10,118 nt of DNA from NCBI GenBank assembly GCA_900321915.1, contig ONXW01000014.1, forward strand, positions 1 through 10,118, read 5' to 3'. Shown here one piece after another: positions 1 through 6,808 of this stretch. Every line of letters begins with the position of its first letter. Within the stretch, counting starts at the first letter, position 1. The notes beneath the pieces were generated by a model. The model saw nothing but the letters and a program-made list of their open reading frames with translations, ran no database searches and was not told where the DNA came from. Both the position numbers and the translations under genes were made by a program. The DNA is from an uncultured Eubacteriales bacterium. GTDB lineage: Bacteria > Bacillota > Clostridia > Lachnospirales > Lachnospiraceae.

Positions 1-398
1 ATGGTTTCCGTGATCTCAAGCGCCTGCTCGCCGCTGTCCGGCTGGGAAATGTAGAGATTGTCGATGTCTACGCCGATGTTCTTCGCGTAAACCGGGTCCA
101 GGGCATGCTCCGCGTCGATAAATCCCGCGATGCCGCCTCTCTTCTGCACCTCCGCCACCATGTGAAGGGCCACGGTCGTCTTGCCGCTGGATTCCGGCCC
201 GTAGATCTCCACAATCCTGCCCCGCGGGACGCCGCCCAGCCCGAGCGCGATATCCAGGCTGAGGGAGCCGGTCGGGACAGTCTCAATGTTCATCCCGGCA
301 GCGGAATCCCCGAGCTTCATGACGGTTCCCTTGCCGTATGCCTTCTCAATCTGGGTCAGCGCCGCATCCAGCGCTTTCTTTCTGTCATCATTATTCAT
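1..398 (-). CDS. recA: RecA recombinase, N-terminal part (cut by window start)
   Basis: RecA is the ATP-dependent strand-exchange protein of homologous recombination and the co-protease that triggers LexA self-cleavage in the SOS response. The visible 132 residues show the family N-terminus ([14 protein letters not shown]), the Walker A loop GPESSGKTT at residues 67-75, and the [10 protein letters not shown] segment at about 93-102, whose Glu (E97) matches the catalytic Glu of E. coli RecA. The remaining two thirds of the roughly 350-residue family length, including Walker B and loops L1/L2, lie outside the window. The start is the ATG at 396-398, preceded by GGAGGAA (406-412) at a normal distance. 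A sigma-A-type promoter and a LexA box lie directly upstream, so SOS induction is expected. Identification is secure. Confidence 0.98.
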   Translation of the reverse strand, partial: MNNDDRKKALDAALTQIEKAYGKGTVMKLGDSAAGMNIETVPTGSLSLDIALGLGGVPRGRIVEIYGPESSGKTTVALHMVAEVQKRGGIAGFIDAEHALDPVYAKNIGVDIDNLYISQPDSGEQALEITET

Positions 399-446
399 CT
401 GTATCTTCCTCCGGCGCGGGCAGGGTCACTGCCGCGCAATAATATT

Positions 447-460
447 CGAACATTCGTTCT
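447..460 (-). promoter_or_regulatory. LexA (SOS) box of recA
   Basis: Read on the minus strand, the site is AGAACGAATGTTCG. It has GAAC and GTTC half sites around a four-base centre and matches the Bacillus/Clostridium-type consensus CGAACRNRYGTTCG except at the first base. It begins 5 bases downstream of the -10 hexamer, across the expected transcription start. Bound LexA would therefore block recA transcription. Confidence 0.9.
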
Positions 461-465
461 GTTTT

Positions 466-494
466 ATAATAATACGCCTGCTTCTTATTGTCAA
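466..494 (-). promoter_or_regulatory. recA promoter (sigma-A type)
   Basis: On the minus strand there is a perfect -35 TTGACA (489-494), a 17-base spacer and a -10 TATTAT (466-471). The predicted start is near 459, inside the SOS box, giving a leader of about 60 nt before the recA ATG. Confidence 0.85.
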
Positions 495-539
495 GCACCG
501 ATTTCGGATTGCCCGCGTACCTTTCCCCGCGCCTTTGCC

Positions 540-1589
540 TTACCTGCCGAAGGAGTAATAGACCTTGTTATTGTTCAGTCCGCCGCGGTACTTTGCCAGC
601 TCGCTGACAGTCACCAGCTGGTACCCTCTCGCCGTCAGCTCCGGAATCAGCCGGCACGCGGCCTCACCGCTGGCAGGGTAGAGCTCATGCATCAGGATCA
701 CGTCACCGTCTTTCACGGAGCCCAGCACCTTCTGCACGGAGGTCGCCGCGTTCCTGTGCTTCCAGTCCATGGTGTCAATGTTCCAGAGAATGATAGGCTG
801 GCTGATATTGGCGAGGACCGTGCTGTTTTTGCCTCCGCCGGGAAGCCTGACGGTCACCGGCCGGACGCCGGTGACATTCTCCACCGCCTGGTTGCACTTC
901 TCAATCTGGTTCCGTATCTCAGCCGCGCCCACCTTCGTCAGGATCTTATGGCTGTATGTATGGTTTCCGATCTCGTGGCCTTCATTGACCATTCGGCGCA
1001 CCTCTGTTTTGTAGGTGGACACCCGGTCCCCGACAACATAGAAGGTTACTTTTGCATTGTATTTCGCCGCGCAGTCCATGATCTGGTTTCCGACCTTCGC
1101 GTAGGGGCCGTCATCAAAGGTGAGGGCGACCATCGGTTTTGAGGGATCCAGCTTCCTTGTGCCGAGCTGCTGAAGCGGGCCCGTCTGGGGCTGCTGCACT
1201 GTCTGCGCCGCCTGAGCTGCCTGTGCCGCCTGTGCCGCCTGCTGTGCTGCCAGGGCTTCCGCCTGTGCCTGCTGCCAGGCTGCCATCGCCGCCGCGTCCG
1301 CCGCAGCCTGCTGTGCTGCCTGAGCTTCCGCCTGCGCCTGCTGCCAGGCCTCCATCGCCGCCGCGTCCGCTGCTGCCTGTGCCGGGTCTGTCCCGCCCGC
1401 TCCGGGCACCTCCGCCACAGGGGATCCCGGTGCCTGTGCCTGCTGCACCTGTTCCGCCTGCGGAACCGCCTGTACCGGCGCGTCCGCCGGAACAATCTCA
1501 TCGGCAGGGCCTGCAAAAGAAGAAAACGCCATCATGAGCGCGAGAAGAATCCCCGCTGCCCCTGTCCTGATTCCCGAATGTCTCATCAT
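540..1589 (-). CDS. Secreted polysaccharide deacetylase (NodB/CE4 family) with Ala/Gln-rich repeat linker
   Basis: Metal-dependent CE4 deacetylases remove N-acetyl groups from peptidoglycan or other extracellular polysaccharides. The 349-residue product has a signal peptide at about 1-26 (hydrophobic core AAGILLALMMAF, likely cleavage after SSFAG). A low-complexity Pro/Ala/Gln-rich stretch (about 30-140) follows, then the NodB domain (about 152-335). The motifs are intact: TFDDGP 157-162 (catalytic base and metal Asp), HTYSH 210-214 (metal His210 and His214), RLPGGG 248-253, DTMDW 272-276, and LMH with His301. The linker has two tandem 23-residue repeats. The start is the first ATG of an ATG-ATG pair, with GGGAGG (1595-1600) upstream; a longer frame exists but has no signal-peptide logic. 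The exact substrate cannot be told. It precedes recA on the same strand, and no terminator is visible between them. Confidence 0.93.
   Translation of the reverse strand: MMRHSGIRTGAAGILLALMMAFSSFAGPADEIVPADAPVQAVPQAEQVQQAQAPGSPVAEVPGAGGTDPAQAAADAAAMEAWQQAQAEAQAAQQAAADAAAMAAWQQAQAEALAAQQAAQAAQAAQAAQTVQQPQTGPLQQLGTRKLDPSKPMVALTFDDGPYAKVGNQIMDCAAKYNAKVTFYVVGDRVSTYKTEVRRMVNEGHEIGNHTYSHKILTKVGAAEIRNQIEKCNQAVENVTGVRPVTVRLPGGGKNSTVLANISQPIILWNIDTMDWKHRNAATSVQKVLGSVKDGDVILMHELYPASGEAACRLIPELTARGYQLVTVSELAKYRGGLNNNKVYYSFGR
1239..1376 (-). repeat. Tandem 69-bp coding repeat, two copies
   Basis: Residues 72-94 and 95-117 of the deacetylase are two 23-residue copies that differ at only two positions (Glu/Ala and Gln/Leu). 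Each contains the core MxAWQQAQAEAxAAQQ. The region is rich in CTG/GCC-type codons and is followed by a run of AAQ triplets, so length variation between strains is plausible. Confidence 0.85.
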
Positions 1590-1665
1590 GATATCCTCCC
1601 TGAAATTAGAATTCGATTTCTGTACAGAGCATCTCCCGGATTCCGGGCGTGCTCCGCCACAGTGA

Positions 1666-1671
1666 AGTATA
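1666..1671 (-). promoter_or_regulatory. Candidate extended -10 promoter of the deacetylase gene
   Basis: The minus strand has TATACT preceded by TGG, an extended -10 (TGn). The best -35 at 17 bases is poor (CTGTTT, 1689-1694). The predicted start near 1659 leaves about 70 nt of leader. This is the best candidate in the divergent region, but it is not proven. Confidence 0.5.
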
Positions 1672-1775
1672 CCATGAAACGCTTTCGGAAACAGTTTCAA
1701 AATGCGGTCATTTTCGTAACGATTCACGAAACATATTCTGATTTTCCTCCGAGATTCGTTAAGAATTTCCTGTTT

Positions 1776-1801
1776 TCCCGAACCTTCAATCGTGTTATGA
1801 T
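1776..1801 (+). promoter_or_regulatory. Candidate promoter of the PurF-like gene
   Basis: The -10 TATGAT (1796-1801) is preceded by TGT (1793-1795), making an extended -10. The upstream -35 region is weak (TTTTCC, 1773-1778, 17-base spacer). The predicted start is near 1808, about 76 nt before the ATG. The 294 bases between the two divergent genes also hold a short inverted repeat, TTTCGT-8-ACGAAA (1712-1731), of unknown role. No gene is seen there. Confidence 0.5.
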
Positions 1802-1883
1802 ATTCACATCAAAGCGGAACGTCTCCGGGCACGGGGCGCAATCCGCCTTATCAGTCAATCAGCGCAGAAATAAGGAGAACCGC

Positions 1884-3299
1884 ATGGGAGGCTTTTTTGG
1901 TATCGCATCAAAGAAGAACTGCACCAACGACCTGTTCTTCGGGACAGACTATCACTCACACCTCGGCACCCGGCGCGGCGGCATGGCCGTGTACGGCCCA
2001 AACGGTTTTAACCGTGCCATTCACAACATTGAAAACACCCCTTTCCGTACCAAGTTTGACCGCGACCTGGATGAACTTGAGGGCAATATCGGCATCGGCT
2101 GCATCTCCGACATGGAGCCCCAGCCGCTCCTCATCCGCTCCCATCTGGGAAGCTACGCCATCTCTACCGTCGGAAAGATCCTCAATAAGCAGGAGCTGAT
2201 CGATGAAGCCAGTGAGAAGAAGCATATCCAGTTCATGGAGATGAGCGGCGGCGATATCAACGCCACCGAGCTTACGGCTTCCGTGATCAACCAGGCGGAT
2301 TCCATCGTCGAGGGGCTTCTGTACGCCCAGGAGAAGATCCAGGGTTCCATGACAATCCTTCTCCTCACGGAGAAAGGGATCTACGTATCCCGCGACCGTT
2401 TCGGCCGCACTCCCGCAGTCATAGGGAAGAATGACGACGGCTACTGTGTCTCCTTCGAGAACTTTGCCTACTTCAACCTCGGCTACCGGGACTGTTATGA
2501 GCTGGGCCCGGGAGAGATTGTGTTTATCACCCCGGAGGGGATAGAAAAACTCAGCCCGCCGCGGAAAGAGATGCGCATCTGCTCCTTCCTCTGGGTATAC
2601 TACGGCTATCCCACCGCCAGCTACGAGGGCGTCAACGTGGAAAAGATGCGGTACAAGTGCGGTGAGATGCTGGCGAAGCGCGATAACGTCACTGCGGAGT
2701 CCGTCGATTCCGTCGCCGGCGTCCCCGATTCCGGCATCGCCCACGCCGTCGGCTACGCCAACGCGTCCGGCATCCCGTTTGCAAGGCCTTTCATCAAGTA
2801 TACCCCGACCTGGCCCCGGTCCTTCATGCCGACCAGGCAGAGCCAGCGTGAGCTGATCGCGCATATGAAGCTGATCTCCGTCGAATCGCTGATCCGCGGG
2901 AAAAGCCTTCTCATGATAGACGATTCCATCGTTCGCGGCACACAGCTCCGCAATACCACCGAATATCTCTACGATGTCGGCGCCAGGGAAGTGCACATCC
3001 GTCCCGGATGTCCGCCGCTCCTGTTCGGCTGCAAGTACATCAACTTCTCCCGTTCCAGCTCGGACTACGATATGATCACCCGCAGGATTATCCGCGAGCG
3101 GGAAGGCGACAGCGTATCGGACGAACTGCTCCGGGATTACGCCGATCCTGACAGCACAAACTATAAGGAGATGGTGGAAGAGATCCGGAAGCGGCTCAAC
3201 TTTACCACCCTGCAGTACCAGCGCCTGGATGACCTCGAAGAGGCCATCGGCATCGGCAGATGCAACCTCTGCACCTACTGCTGGAGCGGCAGGGAATAA
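1884..3299 (+). CDS. PurF-like protein (amidophosphoribosyltransferase paralogue) lacking the glutaminase nucleophile
   Basis: PurF makes phosphoribosylamine from PRPP and glutamine, the first step of purine synthesis. This 471-residue protein has both PurF domains. In the phosphoribosyltransferase half, GVPDSGIAHAVGYA (279-292), PRSFMPT and the PRPP loop LLMIDDSIVRGTQ (342-354) are well kept. Cysteines at 233, 383 and 460/463/466 match the Fe-S cluster ligand positions of the Bacillus subtilis-type enzyme. The N-terminal half is different. It starts MGGFFGI where PurF has a (processed) CGI/CGIFGI N-terminus, so the nucleophile Cys is Gly, and the conserved HRGQ and GHxRYST segments are replaced by GTRRGG and IGIGCIS. 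Glutamine hydrolysis is therefore unlikely. It may use ammonia, depend on a partner, or have a regulatory role. The start is set by TAAGGAGAA (1871-1879) and by the domain beginning at residue 2. Confidence 0.88.
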   Translation: MGGFFGIASKKNCTNDLFFGTDYHSHLGTRRGGMAVYGPNGFNRAIHNIENTPFRTKFDRDLDELEGNIGIGCISDMEPQPLLIRSHLGSYAISTVGKILNKQELIDEASEKKHIQFMEMSGGDINATELTASVINQADSIVEGLLYAQEKIQGSMTILLLTEKGIYVSRDRFGRTPAVIGKNDDGYCVSFENFAYFNLGYRDCYELGPGEIVFITPEGIEKLSPPRKEMRICSFLWVYYGYPTASYEGVNVEKMRYKCGEMLAKRDNVTAESVDSVAGVPDSGIAHAVGYANASGIPFARPFIKYTPTWPRSFMPTRQSQRELIAHMKLISVESLIRGKSLLMIDDSIVRGTQLRNTTEYLYDVGAREVHIRPGCPPLLFGCKYINFSRSSSDYDMITRRIIREREGDSVSDELLRDYADPDSTNYKEMVEEIRKRLNFTTLQYQRLDDLEEAIGIGRCNLCTYCWSGRE

Positions 3300-3315
3300 C
3301 CCCCGTCTCCCGCTG

Positions 3316-3912
3316 TCAGTGCCCGCCCCTCCTCCGGATGAGGACCAGGAGGCACAGGACAGATACTATATGGACAGCCGCCCAGGATACCATCCTGGCA
3401 CCGTCCCCGGTTCCCGGAATATTCCGGCCCGGTCGCGCGGCACCCTTAACGCCCGGAACAGTGATCCGCAGGAAACCTGCCAGCTGTTCCGGGTGTTTCA
3501 GTGTAATGAATCCCAGAATAGGCCCGTCATCCCGCAGGAGGGCTTCCGCGGACTCTTCCGCAGTCTCTTCTTCCGTCCGCCTCTCTTTCTCCCGGACACC
3601 CGCGCCTGTCACACGAATCCGCGGTTTCCACGGTTTCCCCGGTTCTGCCGTTTTTTCCGGCTCTCCCGTTTTTCCCGGTTCTGCCGTTTTCTCCGGCTCT
3701 CCCGTTTCCCCGGGTTCTGCCGTCTTCTCCGAATCCTCTGTATATTCCCGGTTTTCCCCTGTTTCCGGCACATTGGGAATGGTTACCGTAACCCACCCGC
3801 CGGGACTGTACTCCGCCGCGGCAGGGCAGAGCGCGCCCGGGAAAAGCACCAGGAAAACCGCAAGCAGTACCCCGAACCCCAGCCGTGTAAACGGCATGCC
3901 GATATGACGCAA
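3316..3912 (-). CDS. Putative sortase-anchored surface protein with Glu/Pro-rich repeats
   Basis: This is a 198-residue secreted protein of unknown function. It has a signal peptide (about 1-33, hydrophobic core 11-28, likely cleavage after PAAA) and three 12-residue repeats of the type EKTAEPGKTGEP (62-97). A charged middle follows, and the C-terminus resembles a cell-wall sorting signal: IPGTGD (165-170), a hydrophobic stretch (about 174-192) and the tail RRRGGH. PxTGD signals of this kind are common in Clostridia. The start is a TTG (3910-3912) with AAAGGAGG (3918-3925) five bases upstream; the next in-frame ATG is 20 bases from that site and so is less likely. The gene ends 16 bases from the convergent PurF-like gene with no terminator between them. 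No sortase gene is in the window. Confidence 0.75.
   Translation of the reverse strand: MRHIGMPFTRLGFGVLLAVFLVLFPGALCPAAAEYSPGGWVTVTIPNVPETGENREYTEDSEKTAEPGETGEPEKTAEPGKTGEPEKTAEPGKPWKPRIRVTGAGVREKERRTEEETAEESAEALLRDDGPILGFITLKHPEQLAGFLRITVPGVKGAARPGRNIPGTGDGARMVSWAAVHIVSVLCLLVLIRRRGGH
3622..3729 (-). repeat. Three tandem 36-bp coding repeats
   Basis: Three in-frame copies encode EKTAEPG[KE]TGEP, the last one degenerate (ending PWKP). They form the extended Glu/Thr/Pro stalk of the surface protein. Confidence 0.85.
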
Positions 3913-4009
3913 CAGAACCTCCTTTCACAGAATCCTGATCAACCGATACACATAATACTGCAGACGAAAAATGCCGAAACGGCGGATAAACAGAACAGGC
4001 TGAAAGTGA

Positions 4010-4042
4010 TGTGATACGACTCTATCACAGGATACCGTATCC
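4010..4042. repeat. Two adjacent inverted repeats upstream of the surface-protein gene
   Basis: TGTGATA-6-TATCACA (4010-4029, perfect 7-bp arms) is followed directly by GGATAC-C-GTATCC (4030-4042, perfect 6-bp arms). They lie 98 bases or more upstream of the surface-protein start, between it and the hydrogenase operon terminator. They could be an operator or a leader hairpin. No T-tract follows, so they are not terminators. The rest of the 216-base gap holds no gene. A possible -10 TATTAT (minus strand, 3952-3957) lacks a convincing -35. Confidence 0.5.
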
Positions 4043-4066
4043 CGCAAGACGGAATAGTACATAAAG

Positions 4067-4091
4067 AAAAGGCCTGGTAACCAGGCCTTTT
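4067..4091 (-). terminator. Rho-independent terminator of the hydrogenase operon
   Basis: A perfect 11-bp stem AAAAGGCCTGG/CCAGGCCTTTT closes a 3-base loop. It lies 37 bases past the stop codon of the last operon gene. On the minus strand the stem ends in TTTT and is followed by CTTTAT. Confidence 0.92.
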
Positions 4092-4128
4092 CCGGATATT
4101 TTTGTGAAATTCGGAGAAAAAATATTGC

Positions 4129-5595
4129 TTACAGGAGGGTGGGCAGCCTCTTGCTGTGCATCGGGAAGGTCCCCCAGTCGTAATCCTTCAGGTTCTCCCC
4201 GATTCCCCTCTTGTCCGCTTCCGCGATGAGGGCGTCGCGACTCCTCTTGCTCTCCGCCTCTCCCTTGTGTTTGCTCGGTCCACCGACGCAGCCGCCCTCG
4301 CAGATCATGCCTTCCACGAACTGCTCCGGAAGCTTTCCAATCTTCAGCATCATCAGGGCCTTCTTGCACTCCGCCGCGCCGTTGCAGCGAAGGGCGCTGA
4401 TATCGCCGCTCTCCCCGAGTTCCTTCATGTACTCCACAACCGCGGTGGCGACGCCGATATTCGCGAATCTCTTTCCGAATACGCTGGCCTCCTGGGTGCT
4501 GTTCTCCTCCGGGAGAAGCTCTACGCCCTTAGCGCGCATCATCGCGCGGATCTCGCCGTAGGTCAGGACATAGTTGACATTGCCGTCGATACCAATGTCC
4601 AGGGTCTCGCTCTTCTTGGCAATGCAGGGTCCGATGAATACGGTGATAATCTCGGGATCCTTGGACTTCAGCCAGCGGGAAATCGCGCACATGGGGGAAA
4701 CCGTGGTGGAAATATTGTCGATCAGCTGCGGATAATGCTGCCTGATCATATTGACAAACGCCGGGCAGCAGGATGTTGTCATCTTCTTGCCCTCATGGAG
4801 CGCCTCCAGCCACTCTTCCGCCTCCGCGGCGGTCGTCATGTCGCCGCCCAGGCCGACCTCGTAGCACTCTTCAAATCCCATCTTCTTCAGTGCGGTCTTC
4901 CAGCTGGCGTAGGTGATGTCCGTACCGAACTGTCCTTCCGTCGCGGGAGCCAGCATGGCAACCACGCGCTTTCCTGCGCGGATCATCTTGATGACGTCGA
5001 CCATGAAGGTCTTGGAGCCGATAGCGCCGAAGGGGCAGCTGTGGATGCAGTGTCCGCACTGGATGCACTTCTTCTCGTCGATGACGCAGATGCCGTACTC
5101 ATCGTAGGTGATGGCGTCCACCGGGCAGACCTTCTTGCAGGGACGTTCCAGATGGGCAATGGCATTGTAGGGACATGATTTCGCGCACAGTCCGCACTCC
5201 TTGCACTTGGAAGGATCGATGTAAGCGCGACGCTCGGTCATGCTGATGGCGCCGAACTTGCAGGCGTTCTGGCAGGCTTTCCCCATGCACTTCCGGCAGT
5301 TGTCCGTGACCGTATAGGACGCGATGGGACACTCTTCGCATGCCGCGTTAATTACCTGCACAACATTGTTGGAACGGTTTACGCCGGGGCATTTTCCCTC
5401 GGCCAGCCGGACTCTCTGGCGGATAATCTCCCGCTCTTTATAGATGCAGCAGCGGTACTGGGCGACAGGTCCCGGAATAATCTTATAGGGCAGATCATCC
5501 CGCTTCTCTTCCAGCTCGCCGTCCCATGCCAGCCTTGCAACCTCATCCAGCACCTTATGCTTCAGTTTGAGCAGTGTTGCATCATTGGTTATCAT
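4129..5595 (-). CDS. Monomeric [FeFe] hydrogenase, group B-like
   Basis: This cytoplasmic enzyme catalyses reversible reduction of protons to H2, probably with ferredoxin. In its 488 residues the N-terminal part has a Cys-rich ferredoxin-like region: Cys100/103/108/112, Cys131/134/137/141, Cys153/157 and Cys177/180/183/187, enough for several [4Fe-4S] clusters. The H-cluster domain (about 205-440) has all three signatures: L1 TSCCP (274-278, with the proton-transfer Cys and the ligand Cys both present), L2 GPCIAKK (322-328) and L3 MICEGGCVGG (430-439). L2 has Gly where the well-studied clostridial enzyme has Met. The overall form fits the group B1/B3 family. It is the last gene of the operon, 28 bases after the phosphatase, with AGGAGG (5604-5609) 8 bases before the ATG. 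Maturases HydE/F/G are not in the window. The subgroup and the physiological direction are inference. Confidence 0.92.
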   Translation of the reverse strand: MITNDATLLKLKHKVLDEVARLAWDGELEEKRDDLPYKIIPGPVAQYRCCIYKEREIIRQRVRLAEGKCPGVNRSNNVVQVINAACEECPIASYTVTDNCRKCMGKACQNACKFGAISMTERRAYIDPSKCKECGLCAKSCPYNAIAHLERPCKKVCPVDAITYDEYGICVIDEKKCIQCGHCIHSCPFGAIGSKTFMVDVIKMIRAGKRVVAMLAPATEGQFGTDITYASWKTALKKMGFEECYEVGLGGDMTTAAEAEEWLEALHEGKKMTTSCCPAFVNMIRQHYPQLIDNISTTVSPMCAISRWLKSKDPEIITVFIGPCIAKKSETLDIGIDGNVNYVLTYGEIRAMMRAKGVELLPEENSTQEASVFGKRFANIGVATAVVEYMKELGESGDISALRCNGAAECKKALMMLKIGKLPEQFVEGMICEGGCVGGPSKHKGEAESKRSRDALIAEADKRGIGENLKDYDWGTFPMHSKRLPTLL

Positions 5596-5623
5596 GAAAA
5601 AGTCCTCCTTTTTTTGTACAGGA

Positions 5624-6808
5624 TTAATAATAATACACGGTCACCCGTTTTCCCAGCGCCTTTACCGCGTCGATAAGTCTCCGGGTAATCATTTTCCGGA
5701 TTTTAAGGTCATCCGGCAGGTCCGGATTCTGGTAAGCGTTGTTCACAGCGGTGCCGACGAACATCACCAGATCCGTGCACTCTTCTATCAGCATTTTCGC
5801 CAGCATGGACGCGCCGTTTTTCCGATCCAGCTCCGCAAACAGATCGCTGTCCGGCTCCTCCGTCTTATTCCATGCTTCCAGCAGTTCAATGGTTTTCCGG
5901 AGCGTCAGGATCCCCTCAGTCACCAGGTCAATCCCTTCCATCACCGCCATCGGCGGGATATCCGGGTCGGAATAATCCAGCGATACCTGCAGGGGCCTTC
6001 CTGTCTCCCTGGAAAGGATAGTCGCGCTGGTCCCGCCCGCGACAACCTTTTTCGCGTCGGGGTCCCGGAGGAAATCCTCCGTAATCCGCTCGTCGTCCTC
6101 AATGTTTTTCGGCGGTCCCGTCATAATGTTGACGGTCTGTGACGGAACCATCCGGATGGCCACCACCGTGGTGTCATCCCTTGGGCGCCCTTCGTAGATT
6201 TCCCTGCACCGGTCCAGGATCCCCTGGGCAATGCGGACGGATGAGTGTGTGGAAATACACAGCTCAGATGCGGCCGCGGCCACATCTTCCCAGGGCCATC
6301 CGAAGGCATACTCCCCTATCTGCCCGACGCCCGCATGGGTCACGCCGTCGCTCATGACCAGGATCGTATCCTGCGGATTGACCCGGAACCGGCACTCCAG
6401 CAGTTCCTTTCCACAGATCGTCCGGCGGGACAGCGGCGGTTCGAAGAGATAGCCGCCGCTCAGGTAAATACACCGCGGATTGTCATATTCCACGGAATAC
6501 ACCTCACCGTTCTGGAATACCTGGATAATGGAAAAGGTGGAGTAGGCCACGCCGCGCTTCTGCTCGATGGGCAGCGTCTGGACCACGGTATTCACGCATT
6601 CTTCCAGTGTCGCGCCGCCGGCGAACATCGTCCCGAGGATTTTCGCGGTGAGGGTGGAGAGAATGCTGGCTTTCACGCCGCTGCCCATGCCGTCCGCCAG
6701 AATGATGACATCCGAGTCGGGCGTCTTCAGCATCTCCACGGTATCCCCGCAGAGTATCTCCCCGTACTTGTTCATGCTTCTGGCAGCAACATCAACCGTA
6801 ATTCCCAT
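5624..6808 (-). CDS. SpoIIE/PP2C-type Ser/Thr protein phosphatase with an extra C-terminal domain
   Basis: This is a 394-residue soluble protein. Residues 1-220 form a SpoIIE-like PPM phosphatase domain with its metal-binding Asp motifs: GDT (21-23), LADGMGSG (37-44), SDG (153-155) and RDDTTVV (210-216). It should remove phosphate from Ser/Thr of a partner protein. Residues from about 225 to 394 form a second region that I do not recognise, with a conserved-looking VVAGGTSATI (255-264), a helical middle and an ALGKRVTVYYY end. The ATG directly follows the TAA of the hydrogenase-like sensor gene (TAAATG), so translational coupling is likely and the two products probably act together. No anti-sigma-antagonist, kinase or other obvious phosphoprotein is encoded nearby, so the target is unknown. 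Related phosphatases are known beside HydS-type genes in other anaerobic Firmicutes. Confidence 0.88.
   Translation of the reverse strand: MGITVDVAARSMNKYGEILCGDTVEMLKTPDSDVIILADGMGSGVKASILSTLTAKILGTMFAGGATLEECVNTVVQTLPIEQKRGVAYSTFSIIQVFQNGEVYSVEYDNPRCIYLSGGYLFEPPLSRRTICGKELLECRFRVNPQDTILVMSDGVTHAGVGQIGEYAFGWPWEDVAAAASELCISTHSSVRIAQGILDRCREIYEGRPRDDTTVVAIRMVPSQTVNIMTGPPKNIEDDERITEDFLRDPDAKKVVAGGTSATILSRETGRPLQVSLDYSDPDIPPMAVMEGIDLVTEGILTLRKTIELLEAWNKTEEPDSDLFAELDRKNGASMLAKMLIEECTDLVMFVGTAVNNAYQNPDLPDDLKIRKMITRRLIDAVKALGKRVTVYYY

Noticed and set aside
1139..1537. A Pro-rich plus-strand frame opposite the deacetylase linker
   Set aside because: Its Pro/Ala-rich composition is simply the antisense reading of the Ala/Gln repeats.
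1774..1786. PurBox-like sequence (TTTCCCGAACCTT) near the PurF-like promoter
   Set aside because: It has three mismatches to the Bacillus PurBox, and the required inverted partner is not found at the right distance.
1956..2996. A 346-codon minus-strand open frame within the PurF-like gene
   Set aside because: It lies fully inside a well-supported gene, has no start signal and no family motifs.
3382..3398. Hairpin CCAGGAT-ACC-ATCCTGG, considered as the missing terminator of the PurF-like gene
   Set aside because: It is perfect but lies inside the surface-protein coding region and has no T-tract on either strand.
3414..3427. 14-bp palindrome CCGGAATATTCCGG
   Set aside because: It encodes the conserved sorting-signal region, so it is probably a coincidence of codon choice. 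No second copy is seen in the window.
3622..3729. CRISPR-like array from regularly spaced repeats
   Set aside because: The units are directly adjacent, in-frame 36-bp coding repeats with no unique spacers, and no cas genes are present.
4010..4029. CRP/FNR-type site in TGTGATACGACTCTATCACA
   Set aside because: The distance between TGTGA and TCACA is 10 bases rather than 6; it is kept only as an inverted repeat of unknown function.
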